A stretch of DNA of 9,872 bases from Clostridia bacterium. Its GTDB lineage: Bacteria > Bacillota_A > Clostridia > Oscillospirales > CAG-272. A model generated the notes under the pieces. It saw nothing but the letters and a program-made list of their open reading frames with translations, was not told where the DNA came from and did no database searches. Positions within the stretch are counted from its first letter, which is position 1, and the number at the start of each line of letters is the position of its first letter. Of the stretch, positions 1 through 6,603 are shown piece after piece. The position numbers were made by a program, and so were the translations under genes. Where the stretch lies: assembly GCA_017411885.1 (NCBI GenBank), contig JAFQPF010000231.1, positions 1 to 9,872 on the forward strand, read 5' to 3'.

Positions 1-61
1 TAAATTTTGTTTCAAAATATAACTATAACCCAACAAGAAGCTACTATAGTGTAAATGAGGT

Positions 62-94
62 AAAAAAAAGAAGCCCGAAGCATTAGCTTCGGGC
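62..94 (-). terminator. Rho-independent terminator of the Gfo/Idh/MocA gene
   Basis: A perfect 9-bp stem (GCCCGAAGC / GCTTCGGGC, arms 86-94 and 73-81 read on the minus strand) with a 4-nt loop is followed by a T-rich run, the complement of the A-tract at 62-72. It lies 15 nt beyond the stop codon of the oxidoreductase gene. All elements of an intrinsic terminator are present. Confidence 0.93.
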
Positions 95-108
95 CATTCT
101 TATAAAAC

Positions 109-1287
109 TTAGATCTCGGGAATTTCGATTTCGATCTCGTGGCCGAGGTCGTTGGACTTCTTGATTCCGGAGAGGATAGCCTGATTGTAAAGAATCTGGC
201 TTGCGGGAACGGGAGCTGTGCCGTTTTCCTTGATAGCGTCAAGGAACGAACGGATCTTAACCTCGAAGCAGGGCACGTCGCTCTTCTTCATAGGAATTTC
301 TGTAATAACCTGTTCGCCGCCTACTTCAGTGTAGAGCTTGAGGTTGCCGCCGATGGAGCCATTCCAGCAGTCGGTAGAAGGAATACGGAGACCGCCCTTT
401 GTACCGAGGATGATAGCATCACCGGGAGTGTCGATATTCATCGCCCACGCGATACGGAAGTCGAGGATAATATCGCCTTCAAGACGAACAAAGCCTGCTG
501 CAAAGTCGTCTACGCCGAACTTTTCTGCATATTCGGGGTGACCGGACTTCTTGTAGCCTACATAGTTAGGATCCTTGCCGAAGTAATCGGAGGTGTAGCC
601 TGTTACGCTGAGGGGCTTCGGATAGCCGATAGCGTTAAGAAGCATATCGAGAGAGTAGCATCCGATATCGCCGAGAGCGCCGAGGCCGCCTGTTGCCTTT
701 TCGATAAATGTTGTACCGAAGGGAGTCGGAATACCGCGGCGGCGACCGCCACCTGTCTGGATGTAGTAGATCTTACCGAGAACGCCGGATTCTACTACCT
801 TCTTAAGCATGATCATATTGGGATCGAATCTGGGCTGGAAGCCGATGGAAAGGATCTTTCCGGAAGCCTTTTCAGCCTTGCAGATCTCAACTGCTTCTTC
901 CATTGTTACGCACATAGGCTTTTCGAGAAGTACGTTAACACCCTTGTTAAGAGCGTAGATTGTACATTCAGCGTGAGTCATATTGTATGTACAAACGCTT
1001 ACACCGTCAAGCTTAAGGCTCTCGTCATCGAGCATTTCCTTGTGGCTGAGATAGTACTTAGCACCCTCAACGCCCCACTTTTTAGCAAAAGCCTCAGCCT
1101 TGCCGGGAACGAGGTCAGCGAGACCCACGATCTCTACGTCGGGCATTTTCTGATAATTTGTGATGTGTGCTTCAGCGATCCAACCGGTACCGATGATACC
1201 GATTCTTAACTTCTTGCTAGTGTCAACTGCCTTGCCGGAAGCGGCAACGTCAAAGTCGAGCATAGCATCGTTGTTACTCTTTGCCAT
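109..1287 (-). CDS. Gfo/Idh/MocA family NAD(P)-dependent oxidoreductase
   Basis: This is a cytoplasmic dehydrogenase of 392 aa. The family oxidises or reduces sugars, inositols and related polyols with NAD(P)(H). After a polar N-terminal extension of about 28 residues comes the Rossmann dinucleotide-binding motif (IGIIGTGWIAEAH), then the family hallmark EKPM, whose lysine is normally catalytic, then the C-terminal alpha/beta domain with a GALGDIGCYSLD segment that carries the usual catalytic Asp region. The length is typical or slightly long. I chose the ATG at 1287 because AAAGGAG lies 9 nt upstream; an in-frame ATG 33 nt further upstream has no ribosome binding site and falls in the leader. 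The gene is monocistronic with its own promoter and terminator, so neighbours give no hint of substrate. The specific substrate cannot be read from the sequence. Confidence 0.92.
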   Translation of the reverse strand: MAKSNNDAMLDFDVAASGKAVDTSKKLRIGIIGTGWIAEAHITNYQKMPDVEIVGLADLVPGKAEAFAKKWGVEGAKYYLSHKEMLDDESLKLDGVSVCTYNMTHAECTIYALNKGVNVLLEKPMCVTMEEAVEICKAEKASGKILSIGFQPRFDPNMIMLKKVVESGVLGKIYYIQTGGGRRRGIPTPFGTTFIEKATGGLGALGDIGCYSLDMLLNAIGYPKPLSVTGYTSDYFGKDPNYVGYKKSGHPEYAEKFGVDDFAAGFVRLEGDIILDFRIAWAMNIDTPGDAIILGTKGGLRIPSTDCWNGSIGGNLKLYTEVGGEQVITEIPMKKSDVPCFEVKIRSFLDAIKENGTAPVPASQILYNQAILSGIKKSNDLGHEIEIEIPEI

Positions 1288-1339
1288 TTTGGTTTTCTCC
1301 TTTGAATATATATTTTGCAAAGTAATATACTTTATCTAA

Positions 1340-1368
1340 ATTATATATGTTAATTGCCCAAAAGTCAA
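1340..1368 (-). promoter_or_regulatory. Sigma-A type promoter of the oxidoreductase gene
   Basis: On the minus strand, a TTGACT -35 box (1363-1368), a 17-nt spacer and a perfect TATAAT -10 box (1340-1345) precede the gene. Transcription should start near 1333, giving a leader of about 46 nt. A 6-bp palindrome (AAAGTA-ATA-TACTTT, 1319-1333) overlaps the expected start site and could be an operator or simply a small leader hairpin. Confidence 0.85.
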
Positions 1369-1414
1369 TAGCAATATTGAATTATTTTTACGCAAATTGA
1401 ATTTTTTTCATAAG

Positions 1415-1447
1415 AAAAACTCCTTTCTTTGCACGAAAGGAGTTTTT
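1415..1447 (-). terminator. Strong terminator closing the yajC operon
   Basis: A perfect 13-bp stem (AAAAACTCCTTTC / GAAAGGAGTTTTT, arms 1415-1427 and 1435-1447) with a 7-nt loop starts 3 nt beyond the stop codon of the 180-aa gene. The stem ends in A/T runs on both sides, so it could work in both directions. Its job here is to end the leftward operon and shield the oxidoreductase promoter. Confidence 0.9.
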
Positions 1448-1450
1448 GCG

Positions 1451-1993
1451 TCATAATTGCAAAAACAAAGCGCATTCAACACGCTTCTTGTCGGTTACAG
1501 AGAGTGATGCGTAGTCTTCAAGATCAGCCTTTGTAAGCAGGAATTGTCTTAAAACAAAGGCTCTTGACTGGCGTATTCTCTTGAACATTTCACGCGCAAG
1601 CTTTTCATATTCCGAGATAAGAAGCGCACTGTCAATTTCTCCGTCAAGTTCGACCGATATGCTTTTGCATCCGCTGTCGGCAAGAGCGATTACGCTTTTG
1701 AAAAGCGTCTGCGCCTGTGCCTTGCACGGAGTGAAATCATCTGCACCGCAAAGGCTTATATCCTTGCCCGATTCGCTTCCGTTTCTGATAGAATACACCC
1801 GATTGTAAGCGGTGTCTATTGTTGCGCTGTCATATTTTGCAAGCGCGTATCTGAGTGCCGACGGGCATACAGACGGCATATCTTCGCCTGTGAAATCGGA
1901 TATTTGCCATTCAAGCTCTGAAAGAGCAAATATTTTAAGCTTTTCGTTGTCAAAAGCAATATGCTTTGAGCCGAGCTTATAGGTGTAAAGCAT
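1451..1993 (-). CDS. Hypothetical protein; N-terminus resembles SCIFF maturase (speculative)
   Basis: I do not firmly recognise this 180-aa protein. It has no signal peptide and no membrane segment. Residues 1-70 open with MLYTYKLGSKHIAFD, continue with a short-helix region and then ALRYALAKYDSATID. From memory this resembles the peptide-binding (RRE/PqqD-like) N-terminal domain of the radical SAM SCIFF maturase (ScfB). Residues 95-138 (a helix, then SISVELDGEID, then a charged helix) could match a later strand-helix unit of such an enzyme. The iron-sulfur CxxxCxxC motif is absent; its five cysteines (43, 82, 90, 109, 174) are scattered. The start has the ribosome binding site ACGAGGA 7 nt upstream and lies 14 nt after the membrane protein gene, so it is the third gene of the yajC operon. 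It may be a shortened relative or an unrelated lineage-specific protein. The gene call is secure; the function is open. Confidence 0.85.
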   Translation of the reverse strand: MLYTYKLGSKHIAFDNEKLKIFALSELEWQISDFTGEDMPSVCPSALRYALAKYDSATIDTAYNRVYSIRNGSESGKDISLCGADDFTPCKAQAQTLFKSVIALADSGCKSISVELDGEIDSALLISEYEKLAREMFKRIRQSRAFVLRQFLLTKADLEDYASLSVTDKKRVECALFLQL

Positions 1994-2007
1994 TGTTTTT
2001 TCCTCGT

Positions 2008-2442
2008 TTAGAATTTTCTTTTCTTGAATTTTGCGCCTCTTTTTTTATCCCTTGGACCTGATATCAGTCCGCCGAGTGTGCTGATTAAAGGAAACAGCAG
2101 AAACAAAAGAGACAGTATTCCCGTGCTGCCGTTAACTGCTATATGTACAAACAGACCGAAAAGCGCAAATGTAGCACCCGAAAGCGCGCAGGCTAAAAGA
2201 TTTCTGCCTGCCATACGTGACGATACAACGCCTGCGCATATAAGGCTTAGCGCGAGTATTACATAGGCGGCGGGCTGAGTAAGCACATCGGGATCTGGAG
2301 AGCGCAGCACAAGGCACGAAATGATAAGCGAAAGCAGCAGGGCACAACCGAGTGCGGATAAAGCACCGATCAGAACCGGCATTAAAAGTGATCCTTTGCT
2401 GCCGTTACCGTCGTGCGGCACAAATTTGTTTTTCTTTTTCAT
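2008..2442 (-). CDS. TIGR04086-type four-helix membrane protein
   Basis: This is a small integral membrane protein of 144 aa with a lysine-rich N-terminal tail, four hydrophobic segments (about residues 18-46, 56-76, 80-103 and 107-128) and a very basic C-terminus (RDKKRGAKFKKRKF). The glycine-rich end of the last helix, STLGGLISG, fits the TIGR04086 family as I remember it: Clostridia proteins of unknown function that usually lie next to yajC and near the SCIFF peptide locus. The gene is second in the operon after yajC, and its position supports the assignment. The ribosome binding site is modest (AGGTAGG, about 5 nt from the ATG), and an unusual set of inverted repeats lies just upstream. 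The biochemical role is unknown. Confidence 0.8.
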   Translation of the reverse strand: MKKKNKFVPHDGNGSKGSLLMPVLIGALSALGCALLLSLIISCLVLRSPDPDVLTQPAAYVILALSLICAGVVSSRMAGRNLLACALSGATFALFGLFVHIAVNGSTGILSLLFLLFPLISTLGGLISGPRDKKRGAKFKKRKF

Positions 2443-2472
2443 AAAGACCTACCTGACCTTTCCTTAAGAAGT

Positions 2473-2532
2473 CGGGTACAGTCGAGTACCCGTTTTTTTC
2501 ATATATGCTAAAGTATATGATAAAACGGGTAC
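2473..2532 (-). repeat. Three-arm competing inverted repeat between yajC and the membrane protein gene
   Basis: The 7-bp unit CGGGTAC / GTACCCG occurs three times in alternating orientation, at 2473-2479, 2486-2492 and 2526-2532. The middle arm can pair with either outer arm: an 11-bp stem with the distal one (2486-2496 with 2522-2532, with an inner CATATA/TATATG stem) or a 7-bp stem with a 6-nt loop with the proximal one. A T7 run follows the short hairpin only on the plus strand (2493-2499), so on the coding strand neither form is a classic terminator. The sequence starts 11 nt after the yajC stop and could process, stabilise or attenuate the operon mRNA. Confidence 0.7.
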
Positions 2533-2543
2533 GAAGTATTACA

Positions 2544-2882
2544 TTATTCAGCGTCCTCAGCCTTAACGTCAACGCATCTTACGGCAGACTTGAGAAGTCT
2601 GATCTTAGTTCTGTCGCCGCTTGTTTCGATAAGGATGGTTTCGTCCTTGATGCTGATGATCTTACCGATAATTCCGCCGATGGTGGTGATCTCATCACCT
2701 ACAGCAAGGCTGTTTCTCATATTAGCGGTTTCCTTTTCCTGCTTCTTCTGGGGCTTGTACATAAAGAAGTAGAAAACCACGAGCATAAGAACGAGCATAA
2801 TGATTGTCATAAGGCCGCTTGAAGCAGGAGAGGGAGCTGCGCCCTCTGCGCCGGCAGCCGCCGCATCGAGTAAATAAAGCAT
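2544..2882 (-). CDS. yajC: Preprotein translocase subunit YajC
   Basis: YajC is a single-pass membrane protein that associates with SecDF-SecYEG. This copy has 112 aa. A short Ala/Gly-rich N-terminus (LLDAAAAGAEGAAPSP) precedes one transmembrane helix at about residues 22-42 (LMTIIMLVLMLVVFYFFMY). Then comes the family signature: KPQKKQEKE directly after the helix, followed by the compact cytosolic domain with LAVGDEITTIGGIIGKI and a final DRTKIRLLKSAVRCV strand pair. The length is usual for the family. I chose the ATG at 2882 because AAAGGAG lies 8 nt upstream; an upstream in-frame ATG lies at the -10 box and can be excluded. It is first in a three-gene operon. secD/secF, often near yajC, are not in this window. 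Confidence 0.95.
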   Translation of the reverse strand: MLYLLDAAAAGAEGAAPSPASSGLMTIIMLVLMLVVFYFFMYKPQKKQEKETANMRNSLAVGDEITTIGGIIGKIISIKDETILIETSGDRTKIRLLKSAVRCVDVKAEDAE

Positions 2883-2930
2883 TGTTATTCTCCTTTTGAT
2901 ATGTTTTTCGCATATGCGTACATTAATGCT

Positions 2931-2959
2931 ATTATATACCATTTGCGTGCTTTTTTCAA
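2931..2959 (-). promoter_or_regulatory. Sigma-A type promoter of the yajC operon
   Basis: On the minus strand, TTGAAA (2954-2959), a 17-nt spacer and a perfect TATAAT (2931-2936) lie about 49 nt upstream of the yajC start. The leader contains the 10-bp palindrome CGCATATGCG at 2909-2918. Confidence 0.85.
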
Positions 2960-2996
2960 TAGCTTTTATGAAAATTTACAATAAATGTATAAAAGT

Positions 2997-3027
2997 AAAA
3001 GCAACGGTGAGCTTCACCGTTGCTTTT
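2997..3027 (-). terminator. Terminator of the SipW-dependent surface protein gene
   Basis: A perfect 14-bp stem (AAAAGCAACGGTGA / TCACCGTTGCTTTT, arms 2997-3010 and 3014-3027) with a 3-nt loop lies 7 nt beyond the stop codon. It is followed on the minus strand by a T-rich stretch (TTTTACTTTTATAC). Confidence 0.92.
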
Positions 3028-3034
3028 GTGTGGA

Positions 3035-4756
3035 TCAGTTGTTGTAAATTACAGTAACGCCGGTGTGAGTCTTACCGCCTCTTACACCCTTGTCACCTCC
3101 GAACAACTGGTCAAATACGAGTAGCTCCTCGTGAGATTCGTCGGTGTCATGTGTATGATTGGGGTCGACGCCATCTGTTGCGTAGCCTTCCTGAACGCGC
3201 TTGAATTTCCATTCATCTGCGGCTGCATAAGAGCCCTTACCATACGATTCAGATTCACAATAAGTGTAGTTTGACCAATCACCGTACGTTACAGTACAGT
3301 TCGTGCAGGTCAAATAAGATGCGGATGCTTCACCGTTGGTTACTTCTTCACTCATACCGATAAGCATACCTGCAAGACGGTAATTGTAGTACTGATAATT
3401 GGAGCACGCATCGTTGAATGCATCGATTTTAGCCGATACGTCGCAGTCTTCAAAGGTAAGCTGTGCATCGCCCCACTTACCGCCAATAATACCGCCTAAG
3501 GAAGCATCATATGTGCCCCAGAGCGCGGATACCGTGGTGTTGATTACGTCAACGTTCTTAAACGTCTGTGTGCCGTTGACTTCGCCTACTACACCACCGG
3601 TGTATCTGTTGTAGTTAGCGATCGTGGAGTTCTGAACTATGATGTTTTCGTATGTACAGTTGCCGTAGGAATAACCAACTATTGCACCCATATCAATACA
3701 TTCCATAACGATTTCTGCATTGTCAAGAGTGAGATCCTTGATTGTAGCGTCAACTACTGAAGCAAAAAGTCCGCCGCCCTCCGTGCTGTAATCCAGGCCG
3801 AGGTCCCAACCATTCTGGTAAAGATTGCTGATAGTGTGATATTGTCCGTCAAAAGTACCTTTGAATACAGTGTTATATCCGTATCCGATAGGGTCAAAGC
3901 TGATTCTATTGCCGCCAGCATCTTCGCTGTACAAGTCTATGTTGGAATTTAGTTTGATAGTTTTGCCTTCAAAAGTGTTTCCATTGTCGACTAATTTAGC
4001 AAGACCTGCCAATTCTTCTGCGGAGCTGAGCATGAATTCGGTATCGGTATCGTTATACCATGTAAGATCAACCGTTCCGTCCCATACATCGGCAGTAGAG
4101 GGGTACTCGGAATCCTCGTCATACTGATCATCAAAGCTGTCGCTTTCGCGTGTAAGCTGAGTAGCAAGGAGTCTGATCTTGAAGTCAGAGCCGATTGCCT
4201 TGTTCTGATATTCGTTTCCTGCCGATTCCTGCATCTTGAGCGCGATCGTGACCGTGTGCTTTTCACCTGCCGCAAGGTTGCCCGAGGCGCTCGTACCCAT
4301 ACCTGCAATAGCTTCGGTAAGTGTTGCGAGTCTGTTTGCGCTTGTAAGAGCAGTACGCTCAGCTACCTGAACTGCGGGATCGGCGTAGTATACGTCGATA
4401 ACATCCGCAAGCTTGGAAACCGTGCCTGTGGGAACAATGCTTATCTGATACTTAAGCGCAAGATTGCCTTCGTTTGCGATCTTGATGTGGCGCACCTCGG
4501 TGTAGCCGGGCTCCCACTTATCCCAGTTGAAGATCGCTCCTGCCGACGCATCTGTCCATTCCGCGCTGTCCACAGCCGGAACAGCCTTTGTGCCGTCAGC
4601 CCATTCCATTGTAACCTCAAGCGTACCTGTCTTGATAATATTTCCTGTGCTTTCAACGCTGTCTGTAAACCAGGCGAAGGTTGTACCGGCAAGCATAGCT
4701 ACACAAAGGAACATTGAAACAACGCTCAAAAATAACGTACGTTTTGTGTTTGTCAT
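3035..4756 (-). CDS. SipW-dependent-type exported protein with TasA/camelysin-like N-terminus and GLUG-like repeats
   Basis: This exported protein of 573 aa is probably a matrix or cell-surface component. Residues 1-28 form a signal peptide ending LAGTTFA, directly followed by WFTDSVES; this is the hallmark of substrates of the SipW-type signal peptidase (TasA, camelysin). Residues 29-205 look like the TasA/camelysin beta-sandwich (NIIKTGTLEV, then EPGYTEVRHIKIANEGNLALKY). An acidic linker (about 205-222) leads to a second module. There, EFMLSSAEELAGLAKLV and FKGTFDGQYHTISNL introduce about five beta-helix-like coils with a GG[IVL][IVF]G core (about 328-350, 357-379, 387-409, 421-444, 462-490), a GLUG-like pattern. 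The tail has a His/Asp-rich patch (NHTHDTDESHEE, 533-544). No LPxTG motif or other anchor is visible. The ribosome binding site AAGGAGG is strong. No SipW peptidase gene is in this window, so it must be encoded elsewhere. Adhesin or biofilm roles are inference. Confidence 0.85.
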   Translation of the reverse strand: MTNTKRTLFLSVVSMFLCVAMLAGTTFAWFTDSVESTGNIIKTGTLEVTMEWADGTKAVPAVDSAEWTDASAGAIFNWDKWEPGYTEVRHIKIANEGNLALKYQISIVPTGTVSKLADVIDVYYADPAVQVAERTALTSANRLATLTEAIAGMGTSASGNLAAGEKHTVTIALKMQESAGNEYQNKAIGSDFKIRLLATQLTRESDSFDDQYDEDSEYPSTADVWDGTVDLTWYNDTDTEFMLSSAEELAGLAKLVDNGNTFEGKTIKLNSNIDLYSEDAGGNRISFDPIGYGYNTVFKGTFDGQYHTISNLYQNGWDLGLDYSTEGGGLFASVVDATIKDLTLDNAEIVMECIDMGAIVGYSYGNCTYENIIVQNSTIANYNRYTGGVVGEVNGTQTFKNVDVINTTVSALWGTYDASLGGIIGGKWGDAQLTFEDCDVSAKIDAFNDACSNYQYYNYRLAGMLIGMSEEVTNGEASASYLTCTNCTVTYGDWSNYTYCESESYGKGSYAAADEWKFKRVQEGYATDGVDPNHTHDTDESHEELLVFDQLFGGDKGVRGGKTHTGVTVIYNN

Positions 4757-4791
4757 TGTTTAGTCCTCCTTAAATCAGTAATGCGACAAAC

Positions 4792-4847
4792 AAGCGTGCA
4801 TTTACACGCTTTTGTTTAAATAACCACTCATAATTTTGCAGAGTGGG
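4792..4847 (-). promoter_or_regulatory. 5' leader with two hairpins ahead of the surface protein gene
   Basis: The leader between the predicted start site (about 4846) and the ribosome binding site holds two hairpins. One has a 6-bp stem, CCACTC/GAGTGG (arms 4841-4846 and 4824-4829), placed at the extreme 5' end of the message. The other has a 7-bp stem, AAGCGTG/CACGCTT (4792-4798 with 4805-4811). A 5'-terminal stem is a common mRNA stabiliser; no known riboswitch was recognised. Confidence 0.5.
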
Positions 4848-4852
4848 ATTTA

Positions 4853-4881
4853 ATTATACATTAATCAGATAATGTTTGCAA
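4853..4881 (-). promoter_or_regulatory. Sigma-A type promoter of the SipW-dependent protein gene
   Basis: On the minus strand, TTGCAA (4876-4881), a 17-nt spacer and a perfect TATAAT (4853-4858) predict a start at about 4846 and a leader of about 90 nt. The -10 match is perfect and the -35 match is 4 of 6. Confidence 0.8.
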
Positions 4882-4985
4882 GAGATTTCTATACATTTAT
4901 TAAAAAAAGTTATAACAAAAGTGTTTTTTTGCCTCGTTTTTAAAAAGCTCCAAAAAAATTTCTGCTCTCAAACCTGATTTATAAC

Positions 4986-5014
4986 GAATATAGGGCATCT
5001 TAAGAGCATATATA
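4986..5014 (+). promoter_or_regulatory. Candidate sigma-E promoter of the spoIIIA operon
   Basis: The sequence GAATATA (4986-4992), a 14-nt spacer and CATATATA (5007-5014) approach the sigma-E pattern (ATAT-containing -35, 14-15 nt spacer, CATACAnT-like -10). In Bacillus subtilis the spoIIIA operon is transcribed by sigma-E in the mother cell. The placement, with the ribosome binding site AAGGAG at 5021-5026 just downstream, fits. No good sigma-A promoter is seen on this strand. Confidence 0.6.
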
Positions 5015-5036
5015 TCAACAAAGGAGAAAAATAAAT

Positions 5037-5891
5037 ATGAACAAAGAGCTTGAAAGGATCATATCGCTGATGCCCGAAAGGGCAGCAGGCGTAATAAAAG
5101 AGGCGTGCGTGCGATATCAGGGCAGAGTAGATGAGATAAGACTGCGTACCGACAGGCCTGCATCGCTAAGCATAGACCGTATGAATATTTTACTCGATAT
5201 AAGGTGTACCGTGTCTGAGATGAGAGGAGTATTGCTTGCGCTTTGCGACGGATCGCCATACGCCTTTGCCGATGCGATAGAGCGAGGATACATACCTCAG
5301 AAAAACGGTGTGCGTTGCGGAGTATGTCCGACAAAGGGAGCACGTGCAAGTATTGAATCGGTGTCATCAATATGCATAAGGCTTCCGTGGGAAGGGATAC
5401 AGCCCGATGGTATAGATCAGCTTTGCCTGCGTGAGGGCAGGGTTGTACCAACCTTATTATATTCTCCGCCCGGTGTTGGAAAGACAACGGTTATGCGGTT
5501 TCTTATAAGGCAATTATGCTCGGGCAAAAACGCTTTACGGGGTGCGGTGATAGATACGAGAAGCGAGCTGTTCTTGAAAAGCTTGTCTTACGATACTCTA
5601 ACCGATTATCTTTTCGGGTACGAAAAGGGAGAGGGCATAGAGCTTGCCGTGCGCACGCTTTCCCCTCAGGTGGTGTTTTGCGATGAGATCGGGCTTGCAA
5701 GTGAAGCCGAGGCTATTCTTGGTGCTGAAAACACGGGTGTTCCGCTTATTGCAAGCGCCCACGCGGATACGCTTGAAGCACTTCTTCGGCGTCCGCAGAT
5801 AGCAAGGCTTCACGAATATAACGTATTTGAACGATACGTCGGGATCAAGCGTGAGAAGAGCGTTTACAGCTTTGAGGTGAGTGACGCGTGA
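5037..5891 (+). CDS. spoIIIAA: Stage III sporulation protein AA, secretion-type ATPase
   Basis: SpoIIIAA is a cytosolic RecA-like ATPase related to type II/IV secretion motors. It is thought to act at the mother-cell base of the SpoIIIA-SpoIIQ channel and is needed for forespore gene expression after engulfment. This copy has 284 aa, slightly shorter than usual. The N-terminal domain (1-125) has the family DEIRLRT segment (32-38) and a GYIPQKNGVRCGVC segment (84-97). Walker A is SPPGVGKTT (143-151), with Ser in place of the first Gly of the textbook motif. Walker B is VVFCDEIG (212-219), followed by IASAHADT (238-245). The DERSE motif usual between the Walker boxes reads DTRSE (173-177). The start has AAGGAG about 10 nt upstream. 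The stop overlaps the spoIIIAB start by 4 nt. It heads a complete spoIIIA operon, which confirms identity. Confidence 0.95.
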   Translation: MNKELERIISLMPERAAGVIKEACVRYQGRVDEIRLRTDRPASLSIDRMNILLDIRCTVSEMRGVLLALCDGSPYAFADAIERGYIPQKNGVRCGVCPTKGARASIESVSSICIRLPWEGIQPDGIDQLCLREGRVVPTLLYSPPGVGKTTVMRFLIRQLCSGKNALRGAVIDTRSELFLKSLSYDTLTDYLFGYEKGEGIELAVRTLSPQVVFCDEIGLASEAEAILGAENTGVPLIASAHADTLEALLRRPQIARLHEYNVFERYVGIKREKSVYSFEVSDA

Positions 5892-6373
5892 TAAAGCTTG
5901 TGGGGATCCTGTTTATTGCAATAGCAACAGGTGCTTGCGGCTTTGAATACGCAACAATGCTCAAATGCCGCTTGCGATCTCTTGAAGCAATATTAAGTCT
6001 TATAGAATCACTTGAGGCAAGAATATCCGCGTTTTTAACTCCCGAAAGCGAGTTCTTTTACACCTATTCAGACGAGCTTCTTGAAAAAAGCGGATTTCTT
6101 GAGCATCTTCGGGGTGGCAAGGGCTTTTCAGAGGCGGTGAGTCTTTGCGCGGATGCGCTTTTTCTCGATGTCTGCGATATTGAGCTTTTGCGTGAGTTCG
6201 GAGACGGACTCGGAGCGATAAGTGCCGAGTCCGAGGTGAAAAGATGCAGCTTTTATAAGAACAAATGTAAGGAGCGCTTAGAGGAGTTAAAGGCACAGCT
6301 TCCGCTTCGTCTTCGGCTTTATAAAAGCATCGGATTTATGAGCGCGTTGCTTGCCGCCGTGCTTGTGTTATAA
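5888..6373 (+). CDS. spoIIIAB: Stage III sporulation protein AB
   Basis: This membrane protein of 161 aa resembles GspF-type secretion platform proteins, with hydrophobic helices at both ends (about residues 2-19 and 147-161) and a helical cytosolic middle. Recognisable family features are the N-terminal GACGFEYA, the RLRSLEAILSLIESLEARI helix and the C-terminal LYKSIGFMSALLAAVLVL helix. It starts with GTG inside the spoIIIAA stop (GTGA overlap), with AGGTGA as ribosome binding site, so it is translationally coupled to the ATPase that presumably drives it. Confidence 0.92.
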   Translation: MIKLVGILFIAIATGACGFEYATMLKCRLRSLEAILSLIESLEARISAFLTPESEFFYTYSDELLEKSGFLEHLRGGKGFSEAVSLCADALFLDVCDIELLREFGDGLGAISAESEVKRCSFYKNKCKERLEELKAQLPLRLRLYKSIGFMSALLAAVLVL

Positions 6374-6405
6374 AAAATACTGATTGATCAGGGCTTGGAG
6401 TAAGG

Positions 6406-6603
6406 ATGGACGTTAGCTTTATACTTAAGATCGCCGGGATAGGCATAATTGTGAGCGTGGCAACACAGATACTCGGCAAATACGGCAGGGACGAGCAATC
6501 GACACTTGTTACGCTTGCAGGTATCATTGTTGTATTACTCATGCTCGTTGGAAAAATGAAGGAGCTGTTTGCCTTAATAGGCTCGGTGTTCGGACTGTTA
6601 TGA
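6406..6603 (+). CDS. spoIIIAC: Stage III sporulation protein AC
   Basis: This tiny membrane protein of 65 aa has two hydrophobic helices (about 5-23 and 35-60) joined by a short polar loop, KYGRDEQS, as in the family; its length is standard. It is a component of the mother-cell-membrane SpoIIIA complex. GGAG about 7 nt upstream supports the ATG. Its stop overlaps the spoIIIAD start (ATGA), so the two are translationally coupled. A 32-nt gap separates it from spoIIIAB. Confidence 0.95.
   Translation: MDVSFILKIAGIGIIVSVATQILGKYGRDEQSTLVTLAGIIVVLLMLVGKMKELFALIGSVFGLL

Noticed and set aside
1..61. Left edge, small inverted repeat ATTTTG/CAAAAT at 4-18
   Set aside because: It is too short and AT-rich to interpret; nothing else is visible in this stretch.
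139..1209. Long plus-strand open frame opposite the oxidoreductase gene (356 codons)
   Set aside because: It is a complement-strand shadow: the minus-strand frame gives a clear Rossmann enzyme with a ribosome binding site, promoter and terminator, while this frame has no recognisable domain.
2464..2502. 12-codon minus-strand mini-ORF (MKKTGTRLYPTS) between yajC and the membrane protein gene, a possible leader peptide
   Set aside because: It has no ribosome binding site, its sequence is dictated by the inverted repeat, and no regulatory codon run is present.
4792..4815. Hairpin followed by T-rich DNA, read as a plus-strand terminator
   Set aside because: No plus-strand gene lies upstream; it fits better as part of the leader of the divergent surface protein gene.
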